Shown here one piece after another: positions 15,323 to 24,291 of a DNA stretch of 64,000 bases; positions within the stretch are counted from its first letter, which is position 1; each line of letters starts with the position of its first letter. The position numbers and the translations under genes are program-made. The notes under the pieces are model-generated. The model saw only the letters and a list, made by a program, of their open reading frames with translations. It had not been told where the DNA came from and did not search any database. Source of the stretch: an uncultured Pelagimonas sp. (GTDB taxonomy: Bacteria > Pseudomonadota > Alphaproteobacteria > Rhodobacterales > Rhodobacteraceae); NCBI GenBank assembly GCA_947499735.1, contig CANMPP010000001.1, forward strand, positions 496,001 through 560,000, in the 5' to 3' direction.

Positions 15323-16195
15323 ATGCGAAATCTAGACATAACGACTTTGCGCTCTTTTGTTGCGGTTGCCGAAGCTGGCGGCGTGACGCGCGCGGCGGGG
15401 TTTTTGCATTTGACGCAATCTGCTGTGTCGATGCAGCTCAAGCGACTTGAAGATCTTTTGGGGCTGGAATTGTTGGATCGGGCCGGGCGTGGGGTTTCTT
15501 TGACACCCGCGGGTGTTCAATTGCTGACGTATGCCAAAAAAATGGTGGCCTTGAATGACGACATTTTTGCGCGCCTTACCCAGCAGGAATGGGAAGGTGA
15601 AGTGATCCTTGGCGTGCCACATGATATTGTCTATCCGGTGATGCCGATGGTTTTGAAACGGATGGGGGCTGAATTCCCACGGGTCAAAGTTCAATTGATC
15701 AGTTCGTATACCAAAGCGCTTAAAGAGAAATTTCACCGTGGCGAGGTGGATGTCATCCTGACCACTGAGGCTGAAATTGGCGAAGGCGGCGAAACCGTCG
15801 CGCAAGAGCATATGCGTTGGGTGGGGGCGCCGGGTGGCGATGCCTATCGCCAGCGTCCCTTGCGGTTGGGTTTCGTTCGGGCCTGTGCCTTTCGGGCGGG
15901 TGCGATGGAGGCGTTGGATAAGGTGGGAATCCCTTGGGAACTTGCTGTCGATTCCGAAGCTGACCGGACAATCGAAGCCGCTGTAAGTGCTGATTTAGCC
16001 GTCACAACTGCGCTCTTTGGGCATGCACCGCCACAATTGTCATATATTCCACCAGATTCTGGTTTGCCTGAATTGGAAATGCAATGCATCAACCTCTATA
16101 CATCGAATAGTAAAGTGTCTCCGATTGTTGAAAAGCTGGCGGATTTTATTCGATCTGGCTTTGGATCTATGGGAACAAAAATGGTCGCTGAATAA
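15323..16195 (+). CDS. LysR-family transcriptional regulator
   Basis: A 290-residue LysR-type DNA-binding regulator. The N-terminal winged HTH covers about residues 5-65, with the recognition region GGVTRAAGFLHLTQSAVSMQLKRLEDLLG, and the effector domain runs from about 90 to 290 (EGEVILGVPHDIVYPVMPMVLKRM). AGGAG lies upstream of the ATG. It is divergent from the DUF1127 gene with a 126-bp shared region, the normal arrangement for a LysR regulator and its target. The effector and targets are unknown. Confidence 0.92.
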   Translation: MRNLDITTLRSFVAVAEAGGVTRAAGFLHLTQSAVSMQLKRLEDLLGLELLDRAGRGVSLTPAGVQLLTYAKKMVALNDDIFARLTQQEWEGEVILGVPHDIVYPVMPMVLKRMGAEFPRVKVQLISSYTKALKEKFHRGEVDVILTTEAEIGEGGETVAQEHMRWVGAPGGDAYRQRPLRLGFVRACAFRAGAMEALDKVGIPWELAVDSEADRTIEAAVSADLAVTTALFGHAPPQLSYIPPDSGLPELEMQCINLYTSNSKVSPIVEKLADFIRSGFGSMGTKMVAE

Positions 16196-16724
16196 TATAG
16201 CCCCGAGTGGTTTTTGGTATTAATCACATCTACGGGGCGTGTGTTTTAGATTACCTAAAAAATAGCGAGGTCAATTATGCTTGGTAAATTTGCAAAGCTT
16301 AAGGTTGTATTCGGGATAAGGGTTGCCGATCATTGAGTGATCGATAGGTAAATCGTTTATCTATGGGGAAAATTTTTCGTTTTTAAGCAAAAACTACGAT
16401 ATTGATTGCTGCTGTTATAAGGCCTGATCCTGTCGACCAATGGTGGAAATGGCGTATTTTTTTGGGGGAAGAGGTGCCTTTTGATCGAAAAAATGTGATT
16501 CCTGACAGGAACGCGATCTTTTTTGATTACAGGGTCAATAAAAAAGTTGTATAAATCTTGAAAAGTTTATCAAGTGAATTCAGGATGTGATTTCTCAGCT
16601 ATTGAAAATTGCTTCTGAACTAGTGTAAACAACTCAGGATAGAAAGCACAATTTGTGGTTTTCCATATGAATGCAAACTCGATCGTTCATTTGGATGCCC
16701 TAGTCCCAAAGACAGGAATTGACC
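16196..16724. other. AT-rich 529-bp intergenic region
   Basis: No convincing gene is present. The stretch is clearly more AT-rich than its surroundings. It contains an imperfect inverted repeat ATAGGTAAA-TCG-TTTATCTAT (16344-16364, one mismatch) and a short one GATCA-TTGAG-TGATC (16328-16342), both possible operators. A 19-codon frame beginning ATGCTTGG at 16277 has a GCGAGG sequence 7 nt upstream but no other support. It presumably holds the promoter of the XRE gene at 16725. Confidence 0.5.
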
Positions 16725-17105
16725 ATGACGCACCCAGTAGATGTACACGTTGGTAAACGTATTCGGCACCGTCGTTGGCTTGTTGGAATGACCCAACAGC
16801 AGCTTGCCGAAAAAGTTGGAATTAAGTTCCAGCAAATTCAAAAATATGAAACAGGCGCAAACCGCGTCAGTGCTTCACGCCTTTGGGACATCGCTGATGC
16901 CCTGGACGTTGCTGTTAGCTTCTTCTTTGAAGGAATCGAAGACAGCTCGGTTGAAACGGCAGAAGTAGCATCTGACAGCAAGATGCCTGCGGATTTGATG
17001 GGCGATAAAGAGGCTCTGGATTTGATCCGTTCTTACTACGCGATCCCCGAAAATCAACGCCGTCGCTTGTTTGAACTCGCACGCGTTCTTTCTGACGTAG
17101 CATAA
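16725..17105 (+). CDS. XRE-family helix-turn-helix regulator
   Basis: A 126-residue DNA-binding protein. The Cro/CI-type HTH covers about residues 10-65: VGKRIRHRRWLVGMTQQQLAEKVG, then IKFQQIQKYETGANRVSASRLWDIADALDV. A C-terminal extension ends DLIRSYYAIPENQRRRLFELARVLSDVA. This is the conserved alphaproteobacterial single-domain XRE type that is generally chromosomal rather than phage-encoded; its targets are unknown. The start is at ATG 16725 with AGGA 7 nt upstream. It sits alone behind the AT-rich 529-bp region, which suggests complex regulation, and is followed by a terminator. Confidence 0.9.
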   Translation: MTHPVDVHVGKRIRHRRWLVGMTQQQLAEKVGIKFQQIQKYETGANRVSASRLWDIADALDVAVSFFFEGIEDSSVETAEVASDSKMPADLMGDKEALDLIRSYYAIPENQRRRLFELARVLSDVA

Positions 17106-17128
17106 TTTCCATCGGGATTTTATGTATT

Positions 17129-17162
17129 TGGCTGGCTTGTATGGTACGGGTCAGCCATTTTT
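17129..17162 (+). terminator. Terminator downstream of the XRE gene
   Basis: A 6-bp stem (TGGCTG / CAGCCA) with a long loop is followed by TTTTTG. It ends the XRE transcript before hisN. Confidence 0.6.
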
Positions 17163-17294
17163 GTATCAAACTGACGCTTCGGGTCTGCGGTAAGTTCCGT
17201 TCAGGCCAAAATGCAGTTGCATGCGCCGAAAAACTCGGGTTTTGAATACATATACTGTGTCGTCAAGCACAGATATTTGTAGGAAAGAAACGCT

Positions 17295-18101
17295 ATGCCA
17301 ACGAATAAGGTTGATCCCGAAATCATCTGGGCAGTTGCCGAGGAAATGGCTGATGCGGCCGGTCGCGCGATCTTACCCTTTTTTCGGGTGTCGCATTTGA
17401 AGGCGGATAACAAAGACGAAGCTGGTTTTGATCCCGTTACCCAAGCAGATCGCGCAGCAGAAGAAGCTATGCGTGCTGTGTTGGGCCAAAAACGTCCCGA
17501 AGATGCAATTTTTGGCGAAGAATTTGGTCATACATCAGGTGATTCTGGTCTGACCTGGGTTTTGGATCCTATCGATGGAACACGCGGTTTTATTTCGGGC
17601 ACGCCAACTTGGGGTGTTTTGATTGCTCTTTCCGATGAAACAGGCCCTATTTTGGGCATGATTGACCAACCTTTCACCGGTGAACGGTTCCGTGGTGGAT
17701 TGGGTAAAAGCGATTGGACAGGTCCCCAAGGTATGTCTGGCCCACTTGGAACGCGGGATTGTACCTCGTTAGAGGAAGCGATTCTTTTCAGCACATTTCC
17801 AGAAGTGGGAACGCCGGAGGAACGGGTGGGCTTTGAGGCGGTGCGCGATCGTGTCCGGTTAACGCGGTATGGCATGGATTGTTATGCCTATGCTTTGGTG
17901 GCCGCAGGGCAAGTGGATTTGGTGATTGAAGCCGGATTGAACGCCTATGATGTGCAAGGCCCGATCGGTGTGATCGAAGCTGCCGGTGGTGTTGTGACGG
18001 ACTGGCAAGGTGGGCCTGCCCATGAGGGTGGGCGCATTTTGGCGGCCGGAAATGCGACTTTACATGCGCAGGCTTTGGCGTTGCTAAAGACCGTGCCATG
18101 A
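17295..18101 (+). CDS. hisN: Histidinol-phosphatase, inositol-monophosphatase family
   Basis: Removes phosphate from histidinol phosphate in histidine biosynthesis; a cytoplasmic Mg-dependent enzyme of the IMPase superfamily, 268 residues. The metal-binding motifs are clear: GEEFG (Glu75/76), DPIDGTRGF (Asp91, Asp94) and the C-terminal YDVQGPIGVIEAAGGVV. The spacing and length match HisN proteins of Rhodobacteraceae; a more general inositol-phosphatase role cannot be excluded. The RBS AGGAAAG precedes the ATG. Its stop overlaps the next gene by 4 nt (ATGA). Confidence 0.87.
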   Translation: MPTNKVDPEIIWAVAEEMADAAGRAILPFFRVSHLKADNKDEAGFDPVTQADRAAEEAMRAVLGQKRPEDAIFGEEFGHTSGDSGLTWVLDPIDGTRGFISGTPTWGVLIALSDETGPILGMIDQPFTGERFRGGLGKSDWTGPQGMSGPLGTRDCTSLEEAILFSTFPEVGTPEERVGFEAVRDRVRLTRYGMDCYAYALVAAGQVDLVIEAGLNAYDVQGPIGVIEAAGGVVTDWQGGPAHEGGRILAAGNATLHAQALALLKTVP

Positions 18102-19432
18102 CGGACACCCTGATCAAAAACGCCCAATTCGTTTTGACAATGGACGATCAGGATCGCGAGCTGCAGGATATTGACCTGCGCCTTAAAGATGGCGTGATCA
18201 TAGAGATCGGGCAAGATCTACAAAGCACCGGCGACGTTGTTTTGGCTGATCGATGCCTTGTCACACCGGGTTTGGTCAATACGCATCATCACCTGTATCA
18301 AACGTTGACGCGGGCTGTGCCGGGTGCACAAAACGCACTGCTTTTTGGCTGGTTAAAGACGCTTTATCCAATCTGGCAGGGGTTTGGTCCAGAAGAGATG
18401 TTTGTTTCTGCGCAGGTCGGATTGGCCGAGCTGGCCTTATCGGGATGTACGCTGACATCAGATCATTTGTATCTTTACCCGAATGGTGCGCGTTTGGATG
18501 ATACGATTGCCGCGGCCCACGAAATTGGTATGCGGTTTCACCCAACCCGGGGCGCAATGAGCATTGGGGAAAGCGCAGGTGGATTGCCGCCGGATGATTT
18601 GGTGGAAAAGGAAACCGCCATTTTAGCGGATTGCATCCGCGTTGTTGACGCGTTTCACGATCCCAAAGAAGGCGCCATGACACGCGTCGGAATCGCACCA
18701 TGTTCGCCATTTTCTGTCAGTCGTGATGTGATGCGGGATGCCGCGCTTTTGGCCCGTGATAAAGGTGTGATGTTGCACACGCATCTGGCAGAAAATGACG
18801 AAGACATTGCCTATAGTTTGGAAAAATTCGGGTGCCGCCCCGGTCAATATGCAGAGGATTTGGGGTGGACAGGTGATGACGTTTGGCACGCACATTGTGT
18901 GAAATTGGATGATAGTGAAATCGGGTTGTTCGCACGGTCTCGTACCGGTGTTGCACATTGCCCGTGCTCGAACTGCCGTCTTGGCAGTGGCATCGCGCCC
19001 ATTCGCAAAATGCGGGATCAGGGCGTTAAGGTTGGTCTGGGCGTGGATGGATCTGCGTCAAACGACATCGGCAATTTGATGTTGGAGGCGCGCCAAACCA
19101 TGTTGCTTCAACGTGTGGCAAATGGTGCCGACGCGATGAGCCCACGTGAAGCATTGCGCATCGCCACCCGGGGCGGTGCCGAGGTGCTAGGGCGTACAGA
19201 TTGCGGTCAGATTGCTGTGGGAAAACGCGCCGATTTGGCGCTATGGCCTCTTGATGAAATCGAAAGCGCCGGTAGCTGGGATCCGGCCGCTATCCTTTTG
19301 GCAGGTCCATGTAAGGCGCAGCACGTTTTCGTCGAAGGGCGTCAAATCGTGCGTGATGGCCATGTGATCAGCATCGACTTGGAAACCGCCCTGCGAACGC
19401 AACGAAAGCTGGCGGAAAAATTAGCGCAATAG
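18098..19432 (+). CDS. 8-oxoguanine deaminase (amidohydrolase)
   Basis: A 444-residue metal-dependent amidohydrolase of the AtzA/TrzN-like group, best matching 8-oxoguanine deaminases that convert 8-oxoguanine to urate in purine salvage and breakdown. The metal ligands are in NTHHHLYQTLTR (HxH), HTHLAEND, HAHCVKL and GVDGSASND. The substrate-site hallmark CPCSNCRLGSGIAPI is present. It is co-translated with hisN, and the guanine deaminase gene ends 9 bp away on the opposite strand, giving a small purine-deamination cluster. The precise substrate (8-oxoguanine, isocytosine or related) is inferred from family resemblance. Confidence 0.85.
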   Translation: MTDTLIKNAQFVLTMDDQDRELQDIDLRLKDGVIIEIGQDLQSTGDVVLADRCLVTPGLVNTHHHLYQTLTRAVPGAQNALLFGWLKTLYPIWQGFGPEEMFVSAQVGLAELALSGCTLTSDHLYLYPNGARLDDTIAAAHEIGMRFHPTRGAMSIGESAGGLPPDDLVEKETAILADCIRVVDAFHDPKEGAMTRVGIAPCSPFSVSRDVMRDAALLARDKGVMLHTHLAENDEDIAYSLEKFGCRPGQYAEDLGWTGDDVWHAHCVKLDDSEIGLFARSRTGVAHCPCSNCRLGSGIAPIRKMRDQGVKVGLGVDGSASNDIGNLMLEARQTMLLQRVANGADAMSPREALRIATRGGAEVLGRTDCGQIAVGKRADLALWPLDEIESAGSWDPAAILLAGPCKAQHVFVEGRQIVRDGHVISIDLETALRTQRKLAEKLAQ

Positions 19433-19441
19433 TCTGAAAAA

Positions 19442-20731
19442 TCACACTTTTTGTGCAGTACCTGCCAGCCAAACCTGCGAAATTGCCCTGTCATCTCCCA
19501 TCATAATAGTTGGGAAAATTTCTTCCCAAATATCTTCGGCACGCGTCGAACGTTGTTCAATGGCTGGGGTGGATGCCAGATCCAATGCAATGAAATCAGC
19601 CTCATGGCCAATGGAAAGATTGCCGATCAAAGTATCAGCATGCAGAACTTTGGCTGATCCAACTGTTGATAGCCACAGCAATTCCGCTGGGTGCAATGGC
19701 GTCCCTTTAAGTTGGCTTATTTCATAGGCTGTGGCCATGGTTCGCAACATAGAGAAAGATGAACCGCCCCCTGTATCTGTGGCCAGACCGACGCGATGGC
19801 CCGTTCCGACCAAGCCTTTCATGTCGAACAGGCCGGACCCGATGAACGTGTTAGAGGTGGGGCAATGGACCAAACCGGCACCTGTTTCCAGAATGCGCGC
19901 CTTTTCCCGTTCTTCCAAATGTATGGCGTGACCGTAAAGGGCGCGTGATCCGATAAGGCCGTAGGTTTCGTAGGTGTCTAGATAATCTTTGGCGTTTGGA
20001 AAGAGCGATTGCACCCAAGCGATTTCTTCAACCTGTTCCGACAAATGGGTTTGCATCAGGCAATCGGGATGCTCCGCCCAAAGCGCACCCATCGCTTCTA
20101 GCTGAGATTCGGTTGAGGTCGGTGAAAATCGCGGCGTAATGACATAGCGATTTCGCCCATTTTCATGCCAATGGCTCAGCAGTTTAGCACTGTCATCATA
20201 GGCGGTTTGGGCCGTGTCGATCAGGTTGTCCGGCGCGTTGCGGTCCATCGCTGTTTTGCCAGCCCAGGCCCTCATGTTTCGTTCGCGGGTTGCATGGAAA
20301 ATCGCGTCGATGGACGCAGGGTGGATCGTGCCGTAACTGCAAAAACTGGTCGTTCCGTTGGCAATGATCAAATTCAGATAGGTTGTTGCCACTGTTTGGG
20401 CATATTCTAAATCGGCAAACCGCGCCTCTTCAGGGAAAGTATAGCTGTTCAACCAATCGATCAGGCGTTTGCCCCATGATGCAATGATCCCCGTCTGCGC
20501 GTAATGGACATGGGAATCCACGAAGCCCGCCATAAGTAATAAATCGCCATGATCCTGCACTTCGACATTCGGGTGACGGGCCCTCAAAACATCTGCTTCG
20601 CCGATATCGGAAATGTGTTGACCAGACACCAGAATAGCGCCGCGCCGCATATACTGGGCTACATCAGGACCATTGTCGAATGGCGAGCCGTCAAATGTGA
20701 GAACCCGTCCCAGGTGAAGTGTGTTTGTCAT
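19442..20731 (-). CDS. guaD: Guanine deaminase
   Basis: Deaminates guanine to xanthine in purine catabolism; a cytoplasmic zinc amidohydrolase of 429 residues. The metal-binding sites are DSHVHYAQTG, QTHLSEQVEE, HAIHLEEREK and ATDTGGGSSFS. FCSYGTIH and GLVHCPTSNTFIGSGLF are typical of GuaD. The start was set at ATG 20731, with GAGG seven bases upstream, rather than the in-frame TTG at 20743. It is convergent with the 8-oxoguanine deaminase gene. The two deaminases are plausible partners in purine nitrogen recycling. Confidence 0.94.
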   Translation of the reverse strand: MTNTLHLGRVLTFDGSPFDNGPDVAQYMRRGAILVSGQHISDIGEADVLRARHPNVEVQDHGDLLLMAGFVDSHVHYAQTGIIASWGKRLIDWLNSYTFPEEARFADLEYAQTVATTYLNLIIANGTTSFCSYGTIHPASIDAIFHATRERNMRAWAGKTAMDRNAPDNLIDTAQTAYDDSAKLLSHWHENGRNRYVITPRFSPTSTESQLEAMGALWAEHPDCLMQTHLSEQVEEIAWVQSLFPNAKDYLDTYETYGLIGSRALYGHAIHLEEREKARILETGAGLVHCPTSNTFIGSGLFDMKGLVGTGHRVGLATDTGGGSSFSMLRTMATAYEISQLKGTPLHPAELLWLSTVGSAKVLHADTLIGNLSIGHEADFIALDLASTPAIEQRSTRAEDIWEEIFPTIMMGDDRAISQVWLAGTAQKV

Positions 20732-20903
20732 AGAATGCCTCAATTTGCGCTCTACCTATCTTTGGGAGAGTGGAGGTGCAATTCAAGACGAAATTCTATT
20801 CGAACATCAAACGGTTTTGACGTCTTTTACGTCGAATGTAGCTATTGCGGTTCCGTCCTTTGGCGACACGGGCTAGGTTGGTCATAAGATCAGGAGGGCA
20901 GTT

Positions 20904-22292
20904 ATGAATGAAACGGTGATAAATGAAGACGCCGATCTGTCTGATGCGGATTATATCCTGACGAGACAGCAGGTTGCAGCAATTCTGTTTGCGGTAGATA
21001 GCAGTGATCGTGCCCGTTTGCTGGCCTTGATGCAGGATTTGCATGTCGCGGATATTGCGGACCTTCTTGAACAGATTAATACCTATGATCGCCGTCGTTT
21101 GATCGAATTATATGGTCCAGAATTCGGCGGCGATATTCTGTCTGAATTGGATGAAACCCTGCGCGAAGAGGTCATTACGATCCTGACTCCGCAGGTTTTG
21201 GCCAATGCGGTGCGGGATCTAGATTCAGATGATGTCGTCGATCTGGTTGAAGATCTTGAAGAAGACCAACAGACCGCCATCCTTGAAGCCTTGGATGACA
21301 ATGACCGGCGCGCGATTGAGGAATCATTGTCGTTCCCCGAAGGCTCGGCCGGACGATTGATGCAACGCGAGGTCGTCCAGGCCCCTGAGTTTTGGACCGT
21401 CGGCGATGCCATCGATTTCATGCGGTCCTCCGATGACTTGCCGCAACAATTCTACCATATCGTTTTGGTTAATCCCAAACACAACCCGGTTGCCCTTGTT
21501 GGTTTGGGGCGTTTGATGTCCACGCCGCGCGAAGTGCCGTTACTGGATATAGTTGAACCAGACCTACAGGTGATGCCTGCGTTGAAGAGCGAAACCGACG
21601 TCGCTTATGCGTTCAATCAATATCACCTCATCTCGGCACCGGTCGTGGATGATCATCAACGCTTGGTTGGGATCATTACAATCGACGATGCCATGGTTGT
21701 TCTGGATGAAGAACATGAACAGGATATTCTGCGTCTCGCGGGCGTCAGCGAAGAAAGTAGCCTAAGCGACAGCGTGTTTGAAACGATCCGGCAACGTATT
21801 CCTTGGTTGATCGTCAATGTTGGTACGGCTTGTTTGGCGGCTCTGGTCATTTCGAATTTTGAAGAGGCAATTGCCCAAATCGTAGCTCTGGCGGTTTTGA
21901 TGCCCATTGTGGCCTCAATGGGGGGGAATGCGGGTACGCAGGCCCTGACCGTCGCAGTTCGTGCGATTGCCACCAAGGATTTGACCAGTGCGAACCTACT
22001 ACGTGTGATCGGCCGCGAGGCCTGCGTCGGTCTGATCAACGGTGTCTTTTTTGCCTGCGTTTTGGCTGTGATCGGCTTTATTTGGTTTGGGTCTGCCAAA
22101 CTGGCTGGCGTGATTGCGATTGCGATGGTCATCAACCTATTCGTTGCTGGATTGGCAGGGATGTGTGTGCCTGTTGTCTTGGACAAGCTAAAGGTCGATC
22201 CAGCTTTGGCATCTGGGGCTTTTGTGACGACAATCACTGACGTTGTTGGTTTCTTCGCATTTTTGGGGGTGGCATCTATATGGCTTCTTTGA
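20904..22292 (+). CDS. mgtE: Magnesium transporter MgtE
   Basis: Mg2+ channel of the inner membrane, 462 residues. The order is the standard MgtE one: a cytoplasmic N domain of helical repeats (about 25-140, LADLLEQINTYDRRRLIELYG), a CBS-domain pair (about 140-265, with TVGDAIDFMRSSDD and GIITIDDAMVVLD), then a five-helix membrane domain from about 290. The latter contains the pore motif PIVASMGGNAGTQALTVAVRAIA. The RBS CAGGAGG precedes the ATG. Its last 13 bases overlap the next gene. I do not see a magnesium riboswitch in the 172-bp leader. Confidence 0.96.
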   Translation: MNETVINEDADLSDADYILTRQQVAAILFAVDSSDRARLLALMQDLHVADIADLLEQINTYDRRRLIELYGPEFGGDILSELDETLREEVITILTPQVLANAVRDLDSDDVVDLVEDLEEDQQTAILEALDDNDRRAIEESLSFPEGSAGRLMQREVVQAPEFWTVGDAIDFMRSSDDLPQQFYHIVLVNPKHNPVALVGLGRLMSTPREVPLLDIVEPDLQVMPALKSETDVAYAFNQYHLISAPVVDDHQRLVGIITIDDAMVVLDEEHEQDILRLAGVSEESSLSDSVFETIRQRIPWLIVNVGTACLAALVISNFEEAIAQIVALAVLMPIVASMGGNAGTQALTVAVRAIATKDLTSANLLRVIGREACVGLINGVFFACVLAVIGFIWFGSAKLAGVIAIAMVINLFVAGLAGMCVPVVLDKLKVDPALASGAFVTTITDVVGFFAFLGVASIWLL

Positions 22293-22858
22293 CAATGACA
22301 CAGCAGAAAGTTGTGGCACGAAAGGCGGCATTTGCAAGGCGAAAGGCGGCGTTTGATGCACAATTGCCAGGGGCCGCAGGAAAGCTAAGCGAAGTTCTGG
22401 CAGGGTATCGTTCTGTCCCACTGGCTGGATATCTGCCAATAAAGACAGAGCTCGACCCACGCCCAGCGATGGCAGAGGCCGCAGCATATGGGGTCGTGTC
22501 CGTGCCGATTGTGATCGGCGACGGTCAACCGTTGAAATTTGCGGTTTGGGAACCTGATATGGCGCTGCAAAAGGCCGAATTTGGCGTCGAAATTCCTGCG
22601 AAGCTGAATTTCGTCACGCCGGAGGTCATCGTTATACCCTTGGTCGCCTTCACGCCCCAAGGCATGCGGTTGGGATATGGTGGTGGGTTTTATGACCGAA
22701 CGCTGGCTGCATTACGTCAAGAACGGCCGGTTTTGGCCATTGGGTTTGCATTTGACGAACAAGAAACGGCTGATTTGCCTTTGGAAGACACAGATCAACC
22801 GCTTGATATGATCGTGACGCAAAGCCGGGTGTTAAGCTTTTCACGCCTATCGCGTTAG
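22280..22858 (+). CDS. 5-formyltetrahydrofolate cyclo-ligase
   Basis: Converts 5-formyl-THF to 5,10-methenyl-THF with ATP, returning folate to the one-carbon pool. A 192-residue protein of the YgfA/MTHFS family. The N terminus has the basic RKAAFARRKAAFDA helix, GYLPIKTELDPRPA forms the folate pocket, and GMRLGYGGGFYDRTLA is the ATP-site hallmark near residue 130. The start lies within mgtE (13-nt overlap) and the end overlaps the convergent purD stop by 4 bp. A second ATG five codons in is an alternative start. Confidence 0.93.
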   Translation: MASLTMTQQKVVARKAAFARRKAAFDAQLPGAAGKLSEVLAGYRSVPLAGYLPIKTELDPRPAMAEAAAYGVVSVPIVIGDGQPLKFAVWEPDMALQKAEFGVEIPAKLNFVTPEVIVIPLVAFTPQGMRLGYGGGFYDRTLAALRQERPVLAIGFAFDEQETADLPLEDTDQPLDMIVTQSRVLSFSRLSR

Positions 22859-24126
22859 GACCGTTTCAAAGCACGCCAGCCAATATCGCGACGGCAGAAA
22901 CCCTCGGGCCACTCAACCTGATCCACCAGAGCATATGCGCGTTCAGCGGCTTCGGCCAATGTCACGCCGCGTGCGGTTGCATTCAACACGCGACCGCCGG
23001 ATGCGACGATGTAAGCACCATTTTGGGACGTTCCTGCATGAAACATCTGATGGAAGCTGTCGGCCGGCAGTGTTGAAAGACCGCCAATACGTGTGCCTTG
23101 TTCATAGCTGCCGGGATATCCGTTTGCCGCCAAAACGACGGTCATAGCGTGATCATCGGCCCATGTGACATTGGCATCTGCCAAAGAACCGTTGGCGCAA
23201 GATTGCAGAAGATCCAAAACCTGGCCGCCCAGACGCATCATGATCGCCTGACATTCTGGGTCGCCAAAGCGTACGTTGTATTCAACAAGCCGAGGTTGTC
23301 CGTCCTTGATCATCAAACCGACATATAGAACACCTTGGTATGGCGTGCCGCGACGCGCCATTTCGGCCATGGTCGGCTTGACGATTTCATCCAACGCTTT
23401 GCGTGTGATGTCTTCGTCCATAATCGGAGCAGGGGAATACGCCCCCATTCCGCCGGTGTTCGGGCCGGTATCGCCTTCGCCGACGCGTTTGTGATCTTGT
23501 GCAGTGCCAATGGGCAACACCGTTTCCCCATCGACCAAAACAAAGAAAGACGCTTCTTCACCTTCCATGAATTCTTCAATCACAACTTCGGCGCCTGCAC
23601 TGCCAAATGCGCCGCCGAACATGTCATCAACGGCTGCCAAAGCTTCCTCAATGGTCATCGCAATGATCACGCCTTTGCCGGCAGCTAATCCATCGGCTTT
23701 CACCACAAGCGGGGCTGTTTGGGTGTTGATATAGGCCTTTGCGGCATCAAGCTGGTCGAAATGTGCATATCCTGCCGTTGGGGCATCAACAGCTGCACAG
23801 ATTTCTTTGGTGAAGGCTTTTGATGCTTCCAAACGCGCGGCAGCGGCAGAGGGACCAAATACTGGGATTTGTGCGTCACGCAATGCATCGGCAACGCCAG
23901 TGGCGAGGGGTGCTTCTGGTCCAACGATGACCAGATCCAATGAGTTTTCCAAAGCAAAGGACACCGTCGCGGCGCCATCCAAAATGTCAAATGATGCACA
24001 TTCGGCGATCTGGGCAATTCCGGCATTGCCTGGGGCAACGATCAATCGATCACATTTGGGGTTCTGTTTCACGGCCCAAGCCAATGCATGTTCACGTCCA
24101 CCGCTACCCAAGATCAGAATATTCAC
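22855..24126 (-). CDS. purD: Phosphoribosylamine-glycine ligase
   Basis: Second step of purine biosynthesis: ligates glycine to phosphoribosylamine using ATP. A 423-residue ATP-grasp enzyme. The N-terminal NILILGSGGREHALAWAV, GPEAPLATGVADAL, LVVKADGLAAGKGVIIA (ATP-grasp), EGEEASFFVLVDG, HKRVGEGDTGPNTGGMGAYSP and NVRFGDPECQ are all family blocks. The GTG at 24126 is the start: it directly precedes NILILGSGG and has AGGGGA six bases upstream. It shares the last 4 bp with the convergent cyclo-ligase gene. Confidence 0.97.
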   Translation of the reverse strand: MNILILGSGGREHALAWAVKQNPKCDRLIVAPGNAGIAQIAECASFDILDGAATVSFALENSLDLVIVGPEAPLATGVADALRDAQIPVFGPSAAAARLEASKAFTKEICAAVDAPTAGYAHFDQLDAAKAYINTQTAPLVVKADGLAAGKGVIIAMTIEEALAAVDDMFGGAFGSAGAEVVIEEFMEGEEASFFVLVDGETVLPIGTAQDHKRVGEGDTGPNTGGMGAYSPAPIMDEDITRKALDEIVKPTMAEMARRGTPYQGVLYVGLMIKDGQPRLVEYNVRFGDPECQAIMMRLGGQVLDLLQSCANGSLADANVTWADDHAMTVVLAANGYPGSYEQGTRIGGLSTLPADSFHQMFHAGTSQNGAYIVASGGRVLNATARGVTLAEAAERAYALVDQVEWPEGFCRRDIGWRALKRS

Positions 24127-24291
24127 CGCAAGTCCCCTTTGCATTAGATGCGCAGGGGTCTAATCCGGCAAGGTCGGCGTGGCAAGGGTGTCAGCGCTTA
24201 CAAGGATTGGAAACAGGCCGATGAGAGCGGAAATATGTGATTTCCTCTGCTCTCAAGTGCTTTTATGCTGATCGTGAAAAGGGGCGTGTTG

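Noticed and set aside
16277-16336. 19-codon small gene
   Set aside because: Only a plausible ribosome binding site supports it; too short and no conservation evidence available.
16725-17105. Prophage repressor
   Set aside because: The XRE protein has no phage neighbours; it fits a chromosomal regulator.
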